DNA of 64,000 nucleotides from Macrosoma leucophasiata (GCA_036365455.1 JAWQUS010000010.1:24166501-24230500); one strand, 5' to 3'; counted from the first letter of the stretch, positions 10,561-21,277 are shown. Numbers and translations: made by a program. Notes: a model not told the origin generated them from the sequence alone.

Positions 10561-10858
10561 TTTTTTTTTTTTTTTATGTGATGGGCGTGGCAAACAAGCA
10601 TGCAGTTCACATTGATGTTAAGTGATGACTGCAGCCTATAGACACCCACATGATGACCAAGGTCAAAATGCAGATGCGTTACCACTCCTGAGGCGTAAGG
10701 TGTTATGCCTCTGTGCCGGAAATTACAGGGCCGTACATTACCACCTGACCGGAACACGATAATGCTGAACACTACCATTTACCAGCAAGTATATTAGGTA
10801 ATGCGGTGGTGCCTACGCCCGCGAGCTCCGTCACTGAAGCTCTACCACCAGTAAAAAA
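10561..10858 (-). mobile_element. SINE-A, full length
   Basis: A good reference copy. In sense (minus) order: ACTGGTGGTAGAGCTTCAGT, CGTAGGCACCACCGCATTAC, GGTCAGGTGGTAATGTACGG, CACAGAGGCATAACACC, AGTCATCACTTAACATCAAT, GCATGCTTGTTTGCC, then poly-A. It has no coding capacity. About 30 copies or fragments lie in this window. The layout resembles the poly-A-tailed GTAGGTACCACC retroposons of other Lepidoptera (from memory). Confidence 0.85.
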
Positions 10859-10944
10859 TGATGAAATATGTAATTTAATGGGTATTGTCTTCAAAAAGTT
10901 ACAAATTTCAAGTAAGCATTCGTTTCCAGAATAAACAGTGCTCG

Positions 10945-10986
10945 ATTAATATTTCACAAACAAGTTCCCGTTTGTGAAATATTAAT
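10945..10986. repeat. 17-bp perfect inverted repeat
   Basis: ATTAATATTTCACAAAC at 10,945-10,961 and its exact complement at 10,970-10,986 with an 8-base loop, immediately downstream of a SINE-A copy. Confidence 0.8.
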
Positions 10987-11146
10987 ATCTTTAAAGAGGC
11001 AGTTTATGTTGGGAGCAAGCGTCCTCCTTCCTCGCCGAAGGGCTGGCTTCATGTAACAGTTGACTAACGGTCAAATTATTTTTTTCTCAATTACACGTAC
11101 GCGTAAATTTAATTTATTTATTTACATAGAAAGAAAAAAAATATTT

Positions 11147-11225
11147 CGGCTGGGAATGGCAACTGCGACCCCTGGGTTACTAGCCTTAGCAGCTTTACCA
11201 CTAAGCTACCAAAGCTTAGTGATAA
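11147..11225 (-). mobile_element. tRNA-like SINE head
   Basis: On the minus strand: GGTAGCTTAGTGGTAAAGC (A box) and a degraded B-box region GGGGTCGCAGTTGCCATTCC, followed by an A/T-rich tail. Probably a tRNA-derived SINE fragment rather than a functional tRNA, since the B box is not intact. Confidence 0.5.
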
Positions 11226-11319
11226 ACGGCTAGGGCTAGTGAAACAGAACTCTATAACTCTACATTGTGAGTAGCCCAACGCGTACTTGGCCAGTTTTTT
11301 TTTTACCATATAAAACAAA

Positions 11320-11465
11320 GTTTGCTTCAGTAGGTAATGCTTACGGGGCAATGCATTACCTTCTACTGAAACACGATGATGATGAATATTACTGTTTCGC
11401 GGCAGATAGATTAAGTAATGTGGTGCTGTCTACACCCTCACCCACTACTTGAACTCTGTTACCAA
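11320..11465 (-). mobile_element. SINE-A 5' half, diverged
   Basis: Antisense GGGGCAATGCATTACCTTCT, GAAACACGATGATGATGA and TAAGTAATGTGGTGCTGTC. Confidence 0.6.
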
Positions 11466-11530
11466 ACTTTTTAATAAAATGGAAAATTAATTAAGTTAAA
11501 AATCAGTAGGTATCATATATATCGTGGCCT

Positions 11531-11745
11531 CTAAATGGTGGTTTTCAGCACTATCGTGTTCCGGTCTGGTGGTAATGTATGGCCCTGTAATTTCCGGCAC
11601 AGAGGCATAACACCTTAGGCCACACAGAGTGGTAACGCATCTGCATTTTGACCTTGGTCTTTGTGCGCGTGTCTATAGGCTCCAGTTTTCACTTAACATC
11701 AATGTGAACTGCATTCTTGTTTGCCACTTTCATTACATAAAAATA
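11531..11745 (+). mobile_element. SINE-A, 5' truncated
   Basis: CAGCACTATCGTGTTCCGGT through GTAATTTCCGGCACAGAGGC and GTGAACTGCATTCTTGTTTG to a short A tail. Lies tail-away from the neighbouring minus copy. Confidence 0.8.
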
Positions 11746-12335
11746 TAGACATCAATCTGCCTATCTTTAGTCATAATTAATCCATGCGTGAAGTTATGTT
11801 CGAGGAATACCAAAGTACGTAAACATGAATAAAATATTGAATCAGATATCTGAGTTAGCAGCACTTCACTTTATTCAAATTGGCTTAAAACAAACGTAGA
11901 AGATAGTTAAACTAACTATAAATCAGGAACGACTCAGAAATTTGTGGTGTTATGCAAAATGTGTCTTAAAATATGTACACCAAAGTTTAAAATTCCGTAG
12001 CGTGTTGAAATTAAAAGAGGTTTTCCCACTCAAGTGAAAATTTTCTCGAGATGAGGTCCAAGTAAAGAGAGTTTAGGTATGGATGGAGGTATGAGTTGCA
12101 ATGTTGCATGCAAAAAAAATTGGTGGTATGTATGGCAATATTTTATTTGCGGTTTTTATTATATACGAGCACTTACTCAAAAACTGCTGATATTATCTCG
12201 TTAAAAGTATTTTTCGTTTAAAATATTTATTGAGACAGGTACATAGTTTTATTTTAAAAGTAAAAGTAACAAATAAATTACCATTTTGTAAGAGTAAAAA
12301 GGTTTGTGTTGTTTAGGTATATCCTCCAAATTATT
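11746..12335. other. no gene seen
   Basis: AT-rich DNA without recognised repeats. Confidence 0.35.
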
Positions 12336-12720
12336 ATAAATATGCCTTTAGGGACCTTTAGGGACCTCATGTCATTCGAAAGACTTCTCATCAGATCTAA
12401 ATCTTTGTTAATTATTGTGTTCGAAATTTTTTTGCTGTATTTTTTAAAAAAATCAAAAGTTTTACCACTTTGAAAGAGTAAATCCTCACCCTGACGATGA
12501 TTCAAAATATGCCTATTAAAAATAAAAAAAAACGGAAAGAAAAATTTTACTTTGGGCAGAAATTGAACCTGCGACCTCAGGATAACCAGTTTTAAAGTTC
12601 ACTCGCATGTGTTATTGCAAAAAATAAATAGTACAAAAATATGCCTGTTTGGAATCTCATGTCATTTTTAAAGACTTATCGATTGTACATAAATATTTTT
12701 TTGGCTATTTTGGGTTTTGC
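12336..12720. repeat. diverged direct repeat pair
   Basis: AAATATGCCT...CTCATGTCATTC...AAAGACTT near 12,340-12,420 recurs near 12,637-12,715 as AAATATGCCT...CTCATGTCATTT...AAAGACTT. The 12,540-12,615 piece between them is a tRNA-like SINE head on the minus strand (CCTGAGGTCGCAGGTTCAAT). Confidence 0.5.
12540..12615 (-). mobile_element. SINE-F head
   Basis: Minus strand: ACATGCGAGTGAACTT, CCTGAGGTCGCAGGTTCAAT (B box GGTTCAATTTC), then TTTCTTTCCG. Further copies of this head lie at 38,735 and 62,885 (minus) and, degraded, at 15,125 (plus). Confidence 0.55.
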
Positions 12721-12759
12721 TATTTGGCTACAAAACATTTTGTAAGACAATATAAGGTA

Positions 12760-13331
12760 TTTCATATTTTGAAGAGCTACACTACTCAATTTACTTACAT
12801 CATACTCGTACACAATTACAATAAAATTATTATCATCATACACATCGTACTTACAAATTACCGCCCGACGCTTGTGTTTGGACCACATCCCCACCCGGCA
12901 TCGGTTACAAACTTTCTTCTTTTGTTACTTTTTCATAACAATACCTAATTTCGTAGCTTAATTAAACAGAGCAAGTGTTTTTCTCTCAATTTCAAACATA
13001 TTCGCTCGTGTTTTAACAAAGTTAGGAATGCGGTTGCTGTTTGTAAAACTTCACTAAGTAACTTCAATCTGAGTCAGTTTAATATATTCTAAGGTTTTTG
13101 AAGGAAGAAAATGTATGTAGTTTATTTAAAACTATTTTATGGCTTTATCTGCAGTTTGTATTAATATTTTAAATGTATTTTTATGTTCCTGAAGTGAAAA
13201 AATGCAATCTATTTATATTATTTATATTTGGCTTCGATATCGATAGTAGATCACGTTAGTAGATCGTAGGATTATCCCTGCGTCTGTTTGTCTGTCAGTG
13301 TGTCAAATACAATATAGTTTATTTTTACTTT
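12760..13331. other. no gene seen
   Basis: AT-rich. Short CATC/ATTATT runs near 12,825-12,845. No recognised element. Confidence 0.35.
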
Positions 13332-13410
13332 TACTGGTGGTAGAGCTCCAGTGACGGAGCTCGCGGGCGTAGGCACCACCGCATTACCTATATTATATAC
13401 TTGCCGTTAA
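13332..13410 (+). mobile_element. SINE-A 5' end fragment
   Basis: ACTGGTGGTAGAGCTCCAGT, CGTAGGCACCACCGCATTAC in sense orientation, stopping at CTTGCCGTTA. Confidence 0.75.
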
Positions 13411-13523
13411 ATTGATAATGATTCTCCTTCCACCTTAAGGTTTTCTGGAAGAGATTGCTTTCGGCAATAAGACTGCCTTATTTTATCGCCTACTATCGTT
13501 ATAATAACATCTTTATTTTCCGG

Positions 13524-13620
13524 GTGGAACACGATAGTGCTTAACACTACCATTTAGCGGCAAGTATATTCGGTAATGCGGTAATGCCGCCCGCGAGGTC
13601 CATGGAACTCTGCCACCAGT
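13524..13620 (-). mobile_element. SINE-A 5' end fragment, opposite orientation
   Basis: GGAACACGATAGTGCTTAAC, CATTTAGCGGCAAGTATATT and CTCTGCCACCAGT in antisense, facing the 13,332 fragment about 110 bases away. Confidence 0.7.
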
Positions 13621-13843
13621 GAAGTGACCATTTTAACCATACACTAGGTAATTCCGTTAAGACTACATCCTTAAGCTTCGACATTAGAACTGTATCAAAG
13701 ATTAACGTAATTCATCTGCACTACGTTTCGTTACTGCTGTTTCTACCATCGCAACTATTTATGTAAACTTAGGTGTTTTTATTCATTAAATCTATACTTA
13801 TACTTATCTATACTATATGCTATAACATTAAATAATTATTTTA

Positions 13844-14061
13844 TCTAAACTAATATTATAAAGCTGAAGAGTTTGTTTGTTTGTTTGAACGCGCTAATCT
13901 CAGAAACTACTGATCCGATTTGAAAATTATTTCAGTGTAGCCAGTGTAGTAGTAGTTAGCCCACTTATCGAGAAAGAGCTTAGTTTATATAACATCACGC
14001 TAAGACGAATAAGAGAGGGTAGGTAACATTGCACACGCGCTAAGCCGGGGCGGTCCGCTAG
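13844..14061 (+). mobile_element. Helitron-like element, GCTGAAGAGTTTG family
   Basis: Starts A|TCTAAACTAATATTATAAA, continues AAGCTGAAGAGTTTGTTTGT and GAACGCGCTAATCTCAGAAA, and ends GGGGCGGTCCGCTAG|T. A second copy with the same termini is at 56,506-56,693. No coding capacity. Confidence 0.75.
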
Positions 14062-14251
14062 TTTCTGAAAGAATTTTGTAAAAGAAAGTTCGGAAGCTTG
14101 AACAAATGATAGAGATCTAAATGAACCTCAATTTCTTTTTAACTTTATTAAAACTCAACTTTTTTCTTCAATAAATCAGAAAGAATGCGTTGTATTAAAA
14201 AAATAGATAAGAATGTTTAATATTCTACATTTTCAGTTGAATGTTATAGAT

Positions 14252-14373
14252 TACAGCACTATCGTGTTCTGGTTAGACGGTGATGTATGACACAGAGACA
14301 TAACAATCATTTAGCGACAAGAAGATTGGGTAATACAATGGTATCTACGCTCACTGGAGCTCTACCACCAGTA
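14252..14373. mobile_element. chimeric foldback SINE-A remnant
   Basis: The left half (CAGCACTATCGTGTTCTGGT) is in plus orientation; the right half (CATTTAGCGACAAGAAGATT ... CTCTACCACCAGTA) is in minus orientation. The two halves meet within a few bases near 14,310. Confidence 0.55.
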
Positions 14374-15119
14374 CAGTTGCGGATTAATTGCGTCAATTCT
14401 AAAACGAAAAAATAAAATTATACTCAAAAACAATTCTCAAACACGCTTCCTATAACAATCCAACACATTTCTGAATCCGGCCAAAATCCCATTATACCGC
14501 CCGCAATTACGCCTGCAAATAGAAACGTAACAGGGGGGAAAGTGGGGGGAAACAAAAAAATATCGTCACCTCGTCTCAAGCCTGAATAAAGAAGTAAATT
14601 CGTGAGTAATTTTTTTCTTGAGCTTTACACATAGAGGCAATAAAAACGCGCCGAGTTGGGACAACCCACTATATATCATCTCGAGGGGCCAAAGGGGCGA
14701 ATGGGGAGTAAAAGGGGGAAAAGTTTAAATGTCGAAAATAATGCCCATTACGTGGGTACGGCCGGTGCGAAGGAGTTGAATATATTTCGGGCAAAAACGC
14801 TTAGTTAATGGATTTGAATGATTGTGTTTTGAAGATCGCTTGCTTTTTGCCTTTGGAAATATACGAGATATACTCGTATATTGTATGATATTCTGATGTT
14901 TGTAAGGAAAATATTGTAGTTTATAATAAATTATTTAATGTATCATAAGGACAAACATAGAAAACAGTAATATACGTAAATCATATATAATTACCTGAAA
15001 TAAGCTTTCTTGAAAATTTAAAAGTGTACTTACGACACGTCTAGGTATCGTAGTAACTTAAAATAATAACAATTTACGCATATAAAATTAGTAATTATTG
15101 ATCCATATATGGTACTGAA
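14374..15119. other. non-repetitive stretch, candidate conserved element
   Basis: 14,500-14,790 is unlike the surrounding DNA: G-runs (CAGGGGGGAAAGTGGGGGGA, GGGGCCAAAGGGGCGAATGG) and GC-rich words with no second copy here. It contains GCAATAAAAACG, resembling posterior Hox/caudal binding words. No exon is apparent. 14,800-15,119 is ordinary AT-rich DNA. Confidence 0.3.
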
Positions 15120-15124
15120 ACTAA

Positions 15125-15190
15125 AAAACTTGAGGTCGCAAATTTTATTCCTGCCCGAAGTCAAATTATTTTTTTTATTTTTTTCTTAAA
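15125..15190 (+). mobile_element. SINE-F head, degraded
   Basis: TTGAGGTCGCAAATTTTATTCCTGCCCGAAGT-type sequence in plus orientation followed by T/A-rich DNA. Confidence 0.4.
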
Positions 15191-15573
15191 TTTCCAAAAA
15201 TACTAGTTTTTATCAAACCAATTCATGCGAAGTATTCATGAGATAATAATATGTTCGCCAAATAAATCTAAACGTAACTTCGAGCGGTAAGGGAATCATT
15301 CTTCCGAACTATGAGCATGGGACCACACTTGTAATGCGTTTGCTACAACCATTTTACAATTTCGTCCTTATTTATCTATTCCGTGCGTTCACGCCCTTTC
15401 GGTTCAGAGACGGTTAAATCAAAAAGAGGAAGGAAAAATTCAACGCTCGTATGTGGGACTTCAGTAGCATAGTAAATAAACTGGCGTGAATCCAGAGGTA
15501 AGTTATCCAGAGTGAAGATTTTGATGGAAGTGTTGTGATAGAGAAGGACTGGTGGCAGTAAGTAGTTCCAAGT
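15191..15573. other. no gene seen
   Basis: Apparently single-copy. Chance frames of 60-75 codons on the minus strand lack any recognisable domain. Confidence 0.35.
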
Positions 15574-15820
15574 GTAGGAGTTCGATGGCGTAGGCACCAC
15601 TCCATTACTTAACCTATCTGCCGCTAAATGATAGTGTTCGTCACTGTCGTGTTCCGGTTAGATGCTAATGTATGGCCCGTTATCACAGAGACATGCCACC
15701 TTAGATCTCAGGGGTGGCAACGCATCTACATTTTGACCTATGGTTTTTATGTAGATGTCTATAGGCTGCAGTCATCACCTAACATCAATGTGAGCTGCAT
15801 GCTTGTATGCCACTTTCCTC
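15574..15820 (+). mobile_element. SINE-A, older subtype
   Basis: GGCGTAGGCACCACTCCATTAC through GTGTTCCGGTTAGATGC and CGCATCTACATTTTGACC to GCATGCTTGTATGCCACTTT. The poly-A tail is lost. Confidence 0.8.
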
Positions 15821-16277
15821 GACTTAGATGACAACTCATCCGCATATGTATCTTATCCGTGGATGAAATGTCACTCTGTACAAATAGTAGGCGTCGACTC
15901 ATCCGAAGTGGTGTTGTGTTATTCGGAGGAGTCGTCACATAAAAAAAAAATAGAAACTAAACCGGCTAGCCTAATTATCCAGACTAAACTAACTCAAAAT
16001 AAAAATCTAGGTCCAGAAATAGGCGATATACGTGAAATGGATGGATGGCGATAAAAGAAACAGCTCGCTAGCATCATAAATAACCGGTCTGACATTGATT
16101 GATACCGAAATGTTAATATTTAAGGAACTTAAACGCTAAGTATACACTTATTTTTCCGAATTGATGAGGTGAACGTGAAACGAATTATAAATTGTGTTAC
16201 GGGATGAACTTTTGTGTTTATTTCATGATGGGAATGAGAAGTAAGATACTGTTTTACTTCTCATCCCCAATCAGTTT
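15821..16277. other. no gene; contains an 11-bp hairpin
   Basis: ATGAGAAGTAA (16,234-16,244) and its exact complement (16,254-16,264), 9-base loop. No recognised repeats otherwise. Confidence 0.4.
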
Positions 16278-16335
16278 AGTTTTTTTTTAATGTCAAATGC
16301 ATGTTAAGTGATGCTGACTGCAGCCTGTAAATAAT
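16278..16335 (-). mobile_element. SINE-A 3' end scrap
   Basis: T run, ATGTTAAGTGATGCTGACTG, CAGCCTGTA: antisense remnant of the tail end. Confidence 0.5.
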
Positions 16336-16449
16336 CCCAGGACCCCCAGACCTTACTTATTTTTGAAGTAAATCTAATAGACATGACATGACACAAAATG
16401 AAATAATAATACTTATTTACTTTTTAAGATATTTGTTTATTGACTATAA

Positions 16450-16785
16450 GATAAGCTGCCCCGACGAACTTTGTATCGTCTTAGAGGTACACAAATTTTA
16501 AATGTACAAAAAATCGAATAAAAATATTCCAGGAGAATCAACCTTTGCCATTTAGTGATAAAAATAGACTTCAACCGGAGGAGTATTGTTACAAACACTG
16601 ATACACGAGAATTTTATATATTGTGTGGCTTTGCACGGGTGCAATTTAGGTACTTATATAATATTGCCAATATAAATTGAGATGTACGCTATTCTATCAG
16701 GTCAGTTGGATCAAACTGCACAAGGTGTGCAAGTTTGATTAAAATCGGTTATTAGGAGTCCATCGCGGACAAACACTGTGACACG
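16450..16785 (-). mobile_element. truncated Helitron-like element
   Basis: Related to 47,269-47,963. The left end AAGCTGCCCCGACGAACTTT is the degraded 3' terminus. GTCCATCGCGGACAAACACT and GTGACACG mark the 5' side, cut short where the RTE fragment begins. Confidence 0.55.
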
Positions 16786-16993
16786 TATGTATGTATCTTC
16801 ACGCCAGGTCCCTAACGGGGTAGGCAGAGAGAGTAGAGCGCCAGATATCCCGGTCCTGAGATACCTCTGGTGCCTCGTCTACCTTCATCATTCTCTTTAT
16901 ACATGTACGCCAGTTCCTAAGACTTTTGACCCCACCATCAGACAGAACTTGAACTATTTGGTCTTGGTAGGTCAGTCTTGGTCGAATATACAT
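16786..16993 (-). mobile_element. RTE-like LINE 3' fragment
   Basis: TATGTATGTATC tail, then TCACGCCAGGTCCCTAACGG and GGTAGGCAGAGAGAGTAGAG. Antisense of a reading frame ending SAYPVRDLA, as in the full copy. Broken by 1-base changes. Confidence 0.75.
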
Positions 16994-16994
16994 A

Positions 16995-17032
16995 TATATA
17001 GAAATTATAGTGGGACACGTAATTTCTATATA
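16995..17032. repeat. 13-bp perfect inverted repeat
   Basis: TATATAGAAATTA (16,995-17,007) and its exact complement (17,020-17,032), 12-base loop. It begins just 2 bases past the end of the LINE fragment. Confidence 0.75.
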
Positions 17033-17954
17033 AAAAGATATCCCTATGTTTGCGACTCGTCTCGAGATGGCATTAGTCTACTTCACCACGCAATTGGCAA
17101 GCGTAAAGTTACAATTTTAAAAGTTACAAAACTACGTTGTCTGTCAGTCACTCAGTAACGTATTAGTCTTACGAGTATATTAGGTTTTTAATAATAGGTA
17201 CACTTCCATTGTAACATGATAACTTATAATTAATCTTTAATAATAATAATTAAAGAGCGTACGTAACGTTTCTCTTTTCAAAAGGCTTCCACCACCAAAA
17301 AAGTTTGAGAAACGCTGGCTTTTGGAGGGGATTGTGGAGGGAATCATAAGACATGCGATTAGAGGCGGTGCGGTGCAACTTATGAAGAAGCTAAAGTTCT
17401 TCCATACATAACTACGACATGAACTGATGTTATAAAGAACCGATCGAGGTGTACCGAATAACGTAACAAAACCTGTAATAATTTTTAATTGGATGAACTC
17501 TTACATCGAACGCAAACGAAGTCGCAGCCAACGAATATTATCTATATAAATTCAATACGAACAAGTTTTCGACTCCCATCGATTCATAAAGTTTAAAACG
17601 TTCAATCCGCATAGTTGAGTAGAAAGCATCCCCAAGTTTAATATAATAAGACGGGGTAAAATTGTTCAGTCACGACCTTTATTACCCCGAACGTTTCAGA
17701 TTTTCATTCTAATCGCATTATGGGCCGCGGAGAGATTTTTCATAACTTGCCCACTTTGAATTTGAAAGTCTATTGATTGACGATGAATCGTGTTTGATTA
17801 TTAAATTTCGTGGTTTTTTTTTTTGGTGTGTACCAGAGATGATATGTGACGTCATATGTATATTATTTAATGTAAATTTGAAAACACTGCACAAGGTTTT
17901 GTTTGTTTGAAGTGTGCTTCCACATTTAAAACAAATACGGCCAATAACTTTGTA
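17033..17954. other. no gene seen; possible conserved block
   Basis: 17,280-17,420 and 17,620-17,770 are GC-richer and not repeated in the window. AGACGGGGTAAAATTG and ATTACCCCGAACG are loosely complementary. No exon evident. Confidence 0.3.
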
Positions 17955-17956
17955 AA

Positions 17957-18102
17957 GGCACAGAGGCATAACACCTTAGGCCCTCAGTGGAAACGCATCT
18001 GCATTTTGACCTTGGTCTTTGTGTAAGTGTCTATAGGCTGCAGTCATCACTTAACACCAATGTGAACTGCGTTGTTTGCCACTTGCATTACATAAATAAA
18101 AA
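17957..18102 (+). mobile_element. SINE-A 3' half
   Basis: GGCACAGAGGCATAACACCT to CAGTCATCACTTAACACCAA and an A-rich end. Confidence 0.75.
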
Positions 18103-18124
18103 GACATAACAGCTATAATCATAT

Positions 18125-18310
18125 TGTAAAAAAACAACCCGGTTAGTCCAGCGTTTCGTGATGACCGCTGAATATAAAGGTTTGGGGTTTCGATCGCCGT
18201 ATGATATTTTGGGTGGTAACCATGACATGGTTGTTCACACACAACATATACACTACACCCGGACCCAAAACAAATATTGATTTATAGCTAGTGTGTGTAC
18301 CCTGAGTGTA
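18125..18310 (+). mobile_element. SINE-E, diverged
   Basis: Head GGTTAGTCCAGCGTTTCGTGA (A box region) and GGGGTTTCGATCGCC (B box region). Body includes CGGACCCAAAACAAATATTG and ACCCTGAGTGTAAGCGCATT. Better copies are at 28,131-28,500 and 55,243-55,370. Confidence 0.6.
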
Positions 18311-19104
18311 AGCGCATTGGAAAAAAAAAACATTTTTACATTAGCACGATATAACAACTTTTTCTAGAGAAGAGAACATTTGCCTTAACTTGTTAGGACA
18401 CAGGTTTAACTCTTATTGTATGAATAATAATGTCACTACATGTAACTTTACTAAGTAACGAATATAAAATTACTTAACTAACAGCTTAATTTACAGTTTG
18501 TTCAAAAAAGCTAGAATACAAATGTTATGCAACATCCTCATGTCATGTAATTGGCGTGTTGAGCTCGCCACCACGCGCTTATGCCAAAGACACGTTCAGA
18601 TTTACATCGATAAAACCACGATAAAACAATCACAGATTTCAATCAAAATACATGTTTCGATCATTGTGAATGACAACCTCAGTGTACAATAGAAGTTCAG
18701 ATAGAAGTTAAGCATGTTTTTGTTTGGATTTCAACCGGAAACAAGCCTCCAAAAACATTTGAAATAGTATAAACTAAAAAAGAATGTAAATCAAAGCCCG
18801 ACATATCCGGACAAAGGCCAAAATTTATCCGTAACACTGTCAATTTGGGCCGGTCAAAGAACAACTTTGTATGACATCAAATCTAATATAACAGGGCAAT
18901 GCAAACAGTTATCGTTGGTGATGTTTGAGCCAATATTTGGACAATGTTTGGGATGCGGTGATGCTGTGATTACCGTAAAATTTTGGTACGCTTTATTTTA
19001 TTGCCTGTTTATATGATAGTTACTTGATGATCATAGAATGATAATTTTACTTATAGGTGATATCGCTTCGAAGTAGATTTATGAATATAAATGAATATTA
19101 TTGG
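18311..19104. other. no gene; unrepeated block
   Basis: 18,700-18,970 is comparatively GC-rich for the region (AAAGCCCGACATATCCGGAC, AATTTGGGCCGGTCAAAG) and not repeated here. It may be conserved non-coding DNA. Confidence 0.3.
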
Positions 19105-19212
19105 CATGGTTCCATAATATCTCTTAGGGGTGAAAACGTATTTTTGTATGGATGTCTCGAGGCTGCAGTCAACATTTAACATCCATATGAACTGTATGTT
19201 TAGTTGCCACTT
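19105..19212 (+). mobile_element. SINE-A 3' end, diverged
   Basis: CTCTTAGGGGTGAAAACG, CTCGAGGCTGCAGTCAACAT and TTAGTTGCCACTTTACTAT in sense order. Confidence 0.55.
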
Positions 19213-19868
19213 TACTATAAAAAAGAGACGAAATGAACTTGTTTATTTATAGCAGTCTTAAGACGCATTACATACAATGTAATAAGTTCTATTTAAATAT
19301 ATATTATATGTATTAAACTTTGCAAGTGGTTTTTCAAATAAAATATAGCTTCCACTACATATAGCGCCACCTAGTGGAGCACGGTACGAACGCAAAGTAC
19401 TTTCCCAGTACGAAAGATGGCGTGTTACATCACACATACGAAGTTTTCGCAATAGTTGCCCTGTAAACAACTTCCCACCTTGAATCCTTGGGAAGTGGCC
19501 TACTAGGCGCTTTTAACTGAATATCCTTAAAATATGACAGGAAGAAATAGTTGACTGGATAAAATACAACAAATTAGTCAAGCAGCTGGATTAAATTTTA
19601 AGTTTGTAGATAGGTTATCTAGTGTGTATTGCACTTTATTATACATCTGCGTTCAGTGGATACTGATGACCTCCCTAGTTCACTAGGATCTGCTGGAGGA
19701 TCAGGGCAGGATTCTGGTAGATGCAATCATATTTCAGAGTATCAAAACTATATCATTATGATAACTGCATGAAGCTAAACAACTCTTTTATTACTTAACT
19801 ACAGTGTATTCAAGCAATTAACTATTCAGAACAAATAAAGTTCCAAGCAGAAATTACCCGTCATTTCA
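19213..19868. other. no gene seen
   Basis: Contains TAGCGCCACCTAGTGGAGC near 19,361, a word seen in many lepidopteran repeats. The rest is unassigned. Confidence 0.3.
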
Positions 19869-20115
19869 GGTACTCTTGGAAATCTAAAAAGCATTAACTA
19901 CGCGGTCGAAACAAGAAACAGCCCGAAGAACTTTCAGAAACTTATTTTGGTATTCGAAGACACGAAACTAGAAGAATTCCAAATTGTGTGTTAAAAGAGT
20001 TAAAGAAAAAAGCCCGAACTGTAATTAACCTTTATCTGCGATGTGGAGCCTTAAATATCTTTTTGCCTGGACTTTTCTTAAAACTATGAAAGTTGTGTGA
20101 ATGAATTAGATTTAG
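19869..20115 (+). repeat. tandem-duplicated block, copy 1
   Basis: Matches 20,585-20,845 at roughly 85-90 percent. Long shared runs include TAACTACGCGGTCGAAACAA, ACAGCCCGAAGAACTTTCAG and ACTGTAATTAACCTTTATCT. No TE hallmark (no poly-A, TIR or tRNA boxes) and no conserved frame. Confidence 0.8.
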
Positions 20116-20563
20116 TAAGTAGATTTTTAAAATTACTGTTTCATTATTTATTATTATTTGATAATGATTCCAGTGATATTTAGTTAGACGATACATAACC
20201 TTGTGTATTTCTATAGGTTTATGCAGCGCATTCGGGGATGTTTCTCAGGTGGTAAGAATGATATAGCTTTACTTGATGTTTATCATGCTTAATACATTTT
20301 ACATAATCTTTTCTGCGCTTTATATAATAAATTACACTCTTTGTGTTATTCTAGTAAAAAAGCTATATAACTGCTAAATTTCTACGGTATCTGTTTCGTA
20401 ATTTTTGGGTTGTATTGTAACAAACATCCATTCAACCCCTTCTCAAAAATTAATGTGTTTTAATAAACAGCAAGTTTAGCATTTTTATTAAATATATTGC
20501 AAGAAAATAATTCAACACTTTCACAACAATTTTCAAGCAGAAATTAAGCACAATTTAGTTTTA

Positions 20564-20607
20564 CTTTTTAAATTTCCAAGAGCAGGTACTCTTGGAAATT
20601 TGAAAAG
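20564..20607. repeat. hairpin at the edge of duplicate copy 2
   Basis: CTTTTTAAATTTCCAAGAG (20,564-20,582) pairs with CTCTTGGAAATTTGAAAAG (20,589-20,607) at 18 of 19 positions. The left arm is absent from copy 1, so it arose after the duplication as an inverted copy of its neighbour. Confidence 0.8.
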
Positions 20608-20845
20608 TGTTAACTACGCGGTCGAAACAAGAAACAGCCCGAAGAACTTTCAGAAACATATTTCGGTATTCGAAAACAAGAAAGTATAAGAACTCCATTA
20701 CGCTCCAAATTGTGTGTTTAAAGAGTTAAAGAGAAAAGTCCGGACTGTAATTAACCTTTATCTGCGGTACGATACCTTAAATACCTTTTTGCCTGAACTT
20801 TTCTTTAAACTATGGAAGTTGTGTTAATAAATTTGGTTTTTGTGA
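20585..20845 (+). repeat. tandem-duplicated block, copy 2
   Basis: Second member of the pair, offset 716 bases from copy 1. It has about 12 extra bases near 20,700 and the hairpin at its left edge. Confidence 0.8.
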
Positions 20846-20871
20846 ATGTCTTAGCAGTATTGGTTAATTAG

Positions 20872-20921
20872 GGTTTCGTGCCTAAAAGGTGAAAACGGGA
20901 CCCTATTACTAAGTCTCCGCT

Positions 20922-20952
<31 letters not shown>

Positions 20953-21030
20953 ACCAGGCTGTATCTCATTTTTGTTACGTAACCCTTCGTGTGCGAGTCC
21001 GACTCGCAATTGGCCGGTTTTTTATGTATA
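20872..21030 (+). repeat. dispersed CCGTCTGTCTGTC repeat
   Basis: GGTTTCGTGCCTAAAAGGTG, then CTGTCTGTCTGTCCGTCCGT and CCTTCGTGTGCGAGTCCGAC, CTCGCAATTGGCCGG. The order matches dispersed lepidopteran repeats ending in GCGAGTCCGACTCGC...TTGGCCGG. Remnants are at 11,277, 22,985, 33,845 and 50,540. Confidence 0.5.
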
Positions 21031-21277
21031 TTATTTTTCGTTACGAGCAAACAATTTACCTTATAAGTGTTATTACGTGCATATATTACCAGAAGAAGAA
21101 GGCAGACATCACTCATCACTTCAATCGAAATCACTCTGGGTCAAAAGCCTTCTCCTTTAACGACAATGCGTCTTTAGGGAAGATTATATTATCATTTCTA
21201 TAATCAGCATTCAGATTAATATTAAAGTAGTACAGGAAAGTCTAAATAATATGAAAATCCCAAAGTGAAATCACGAT

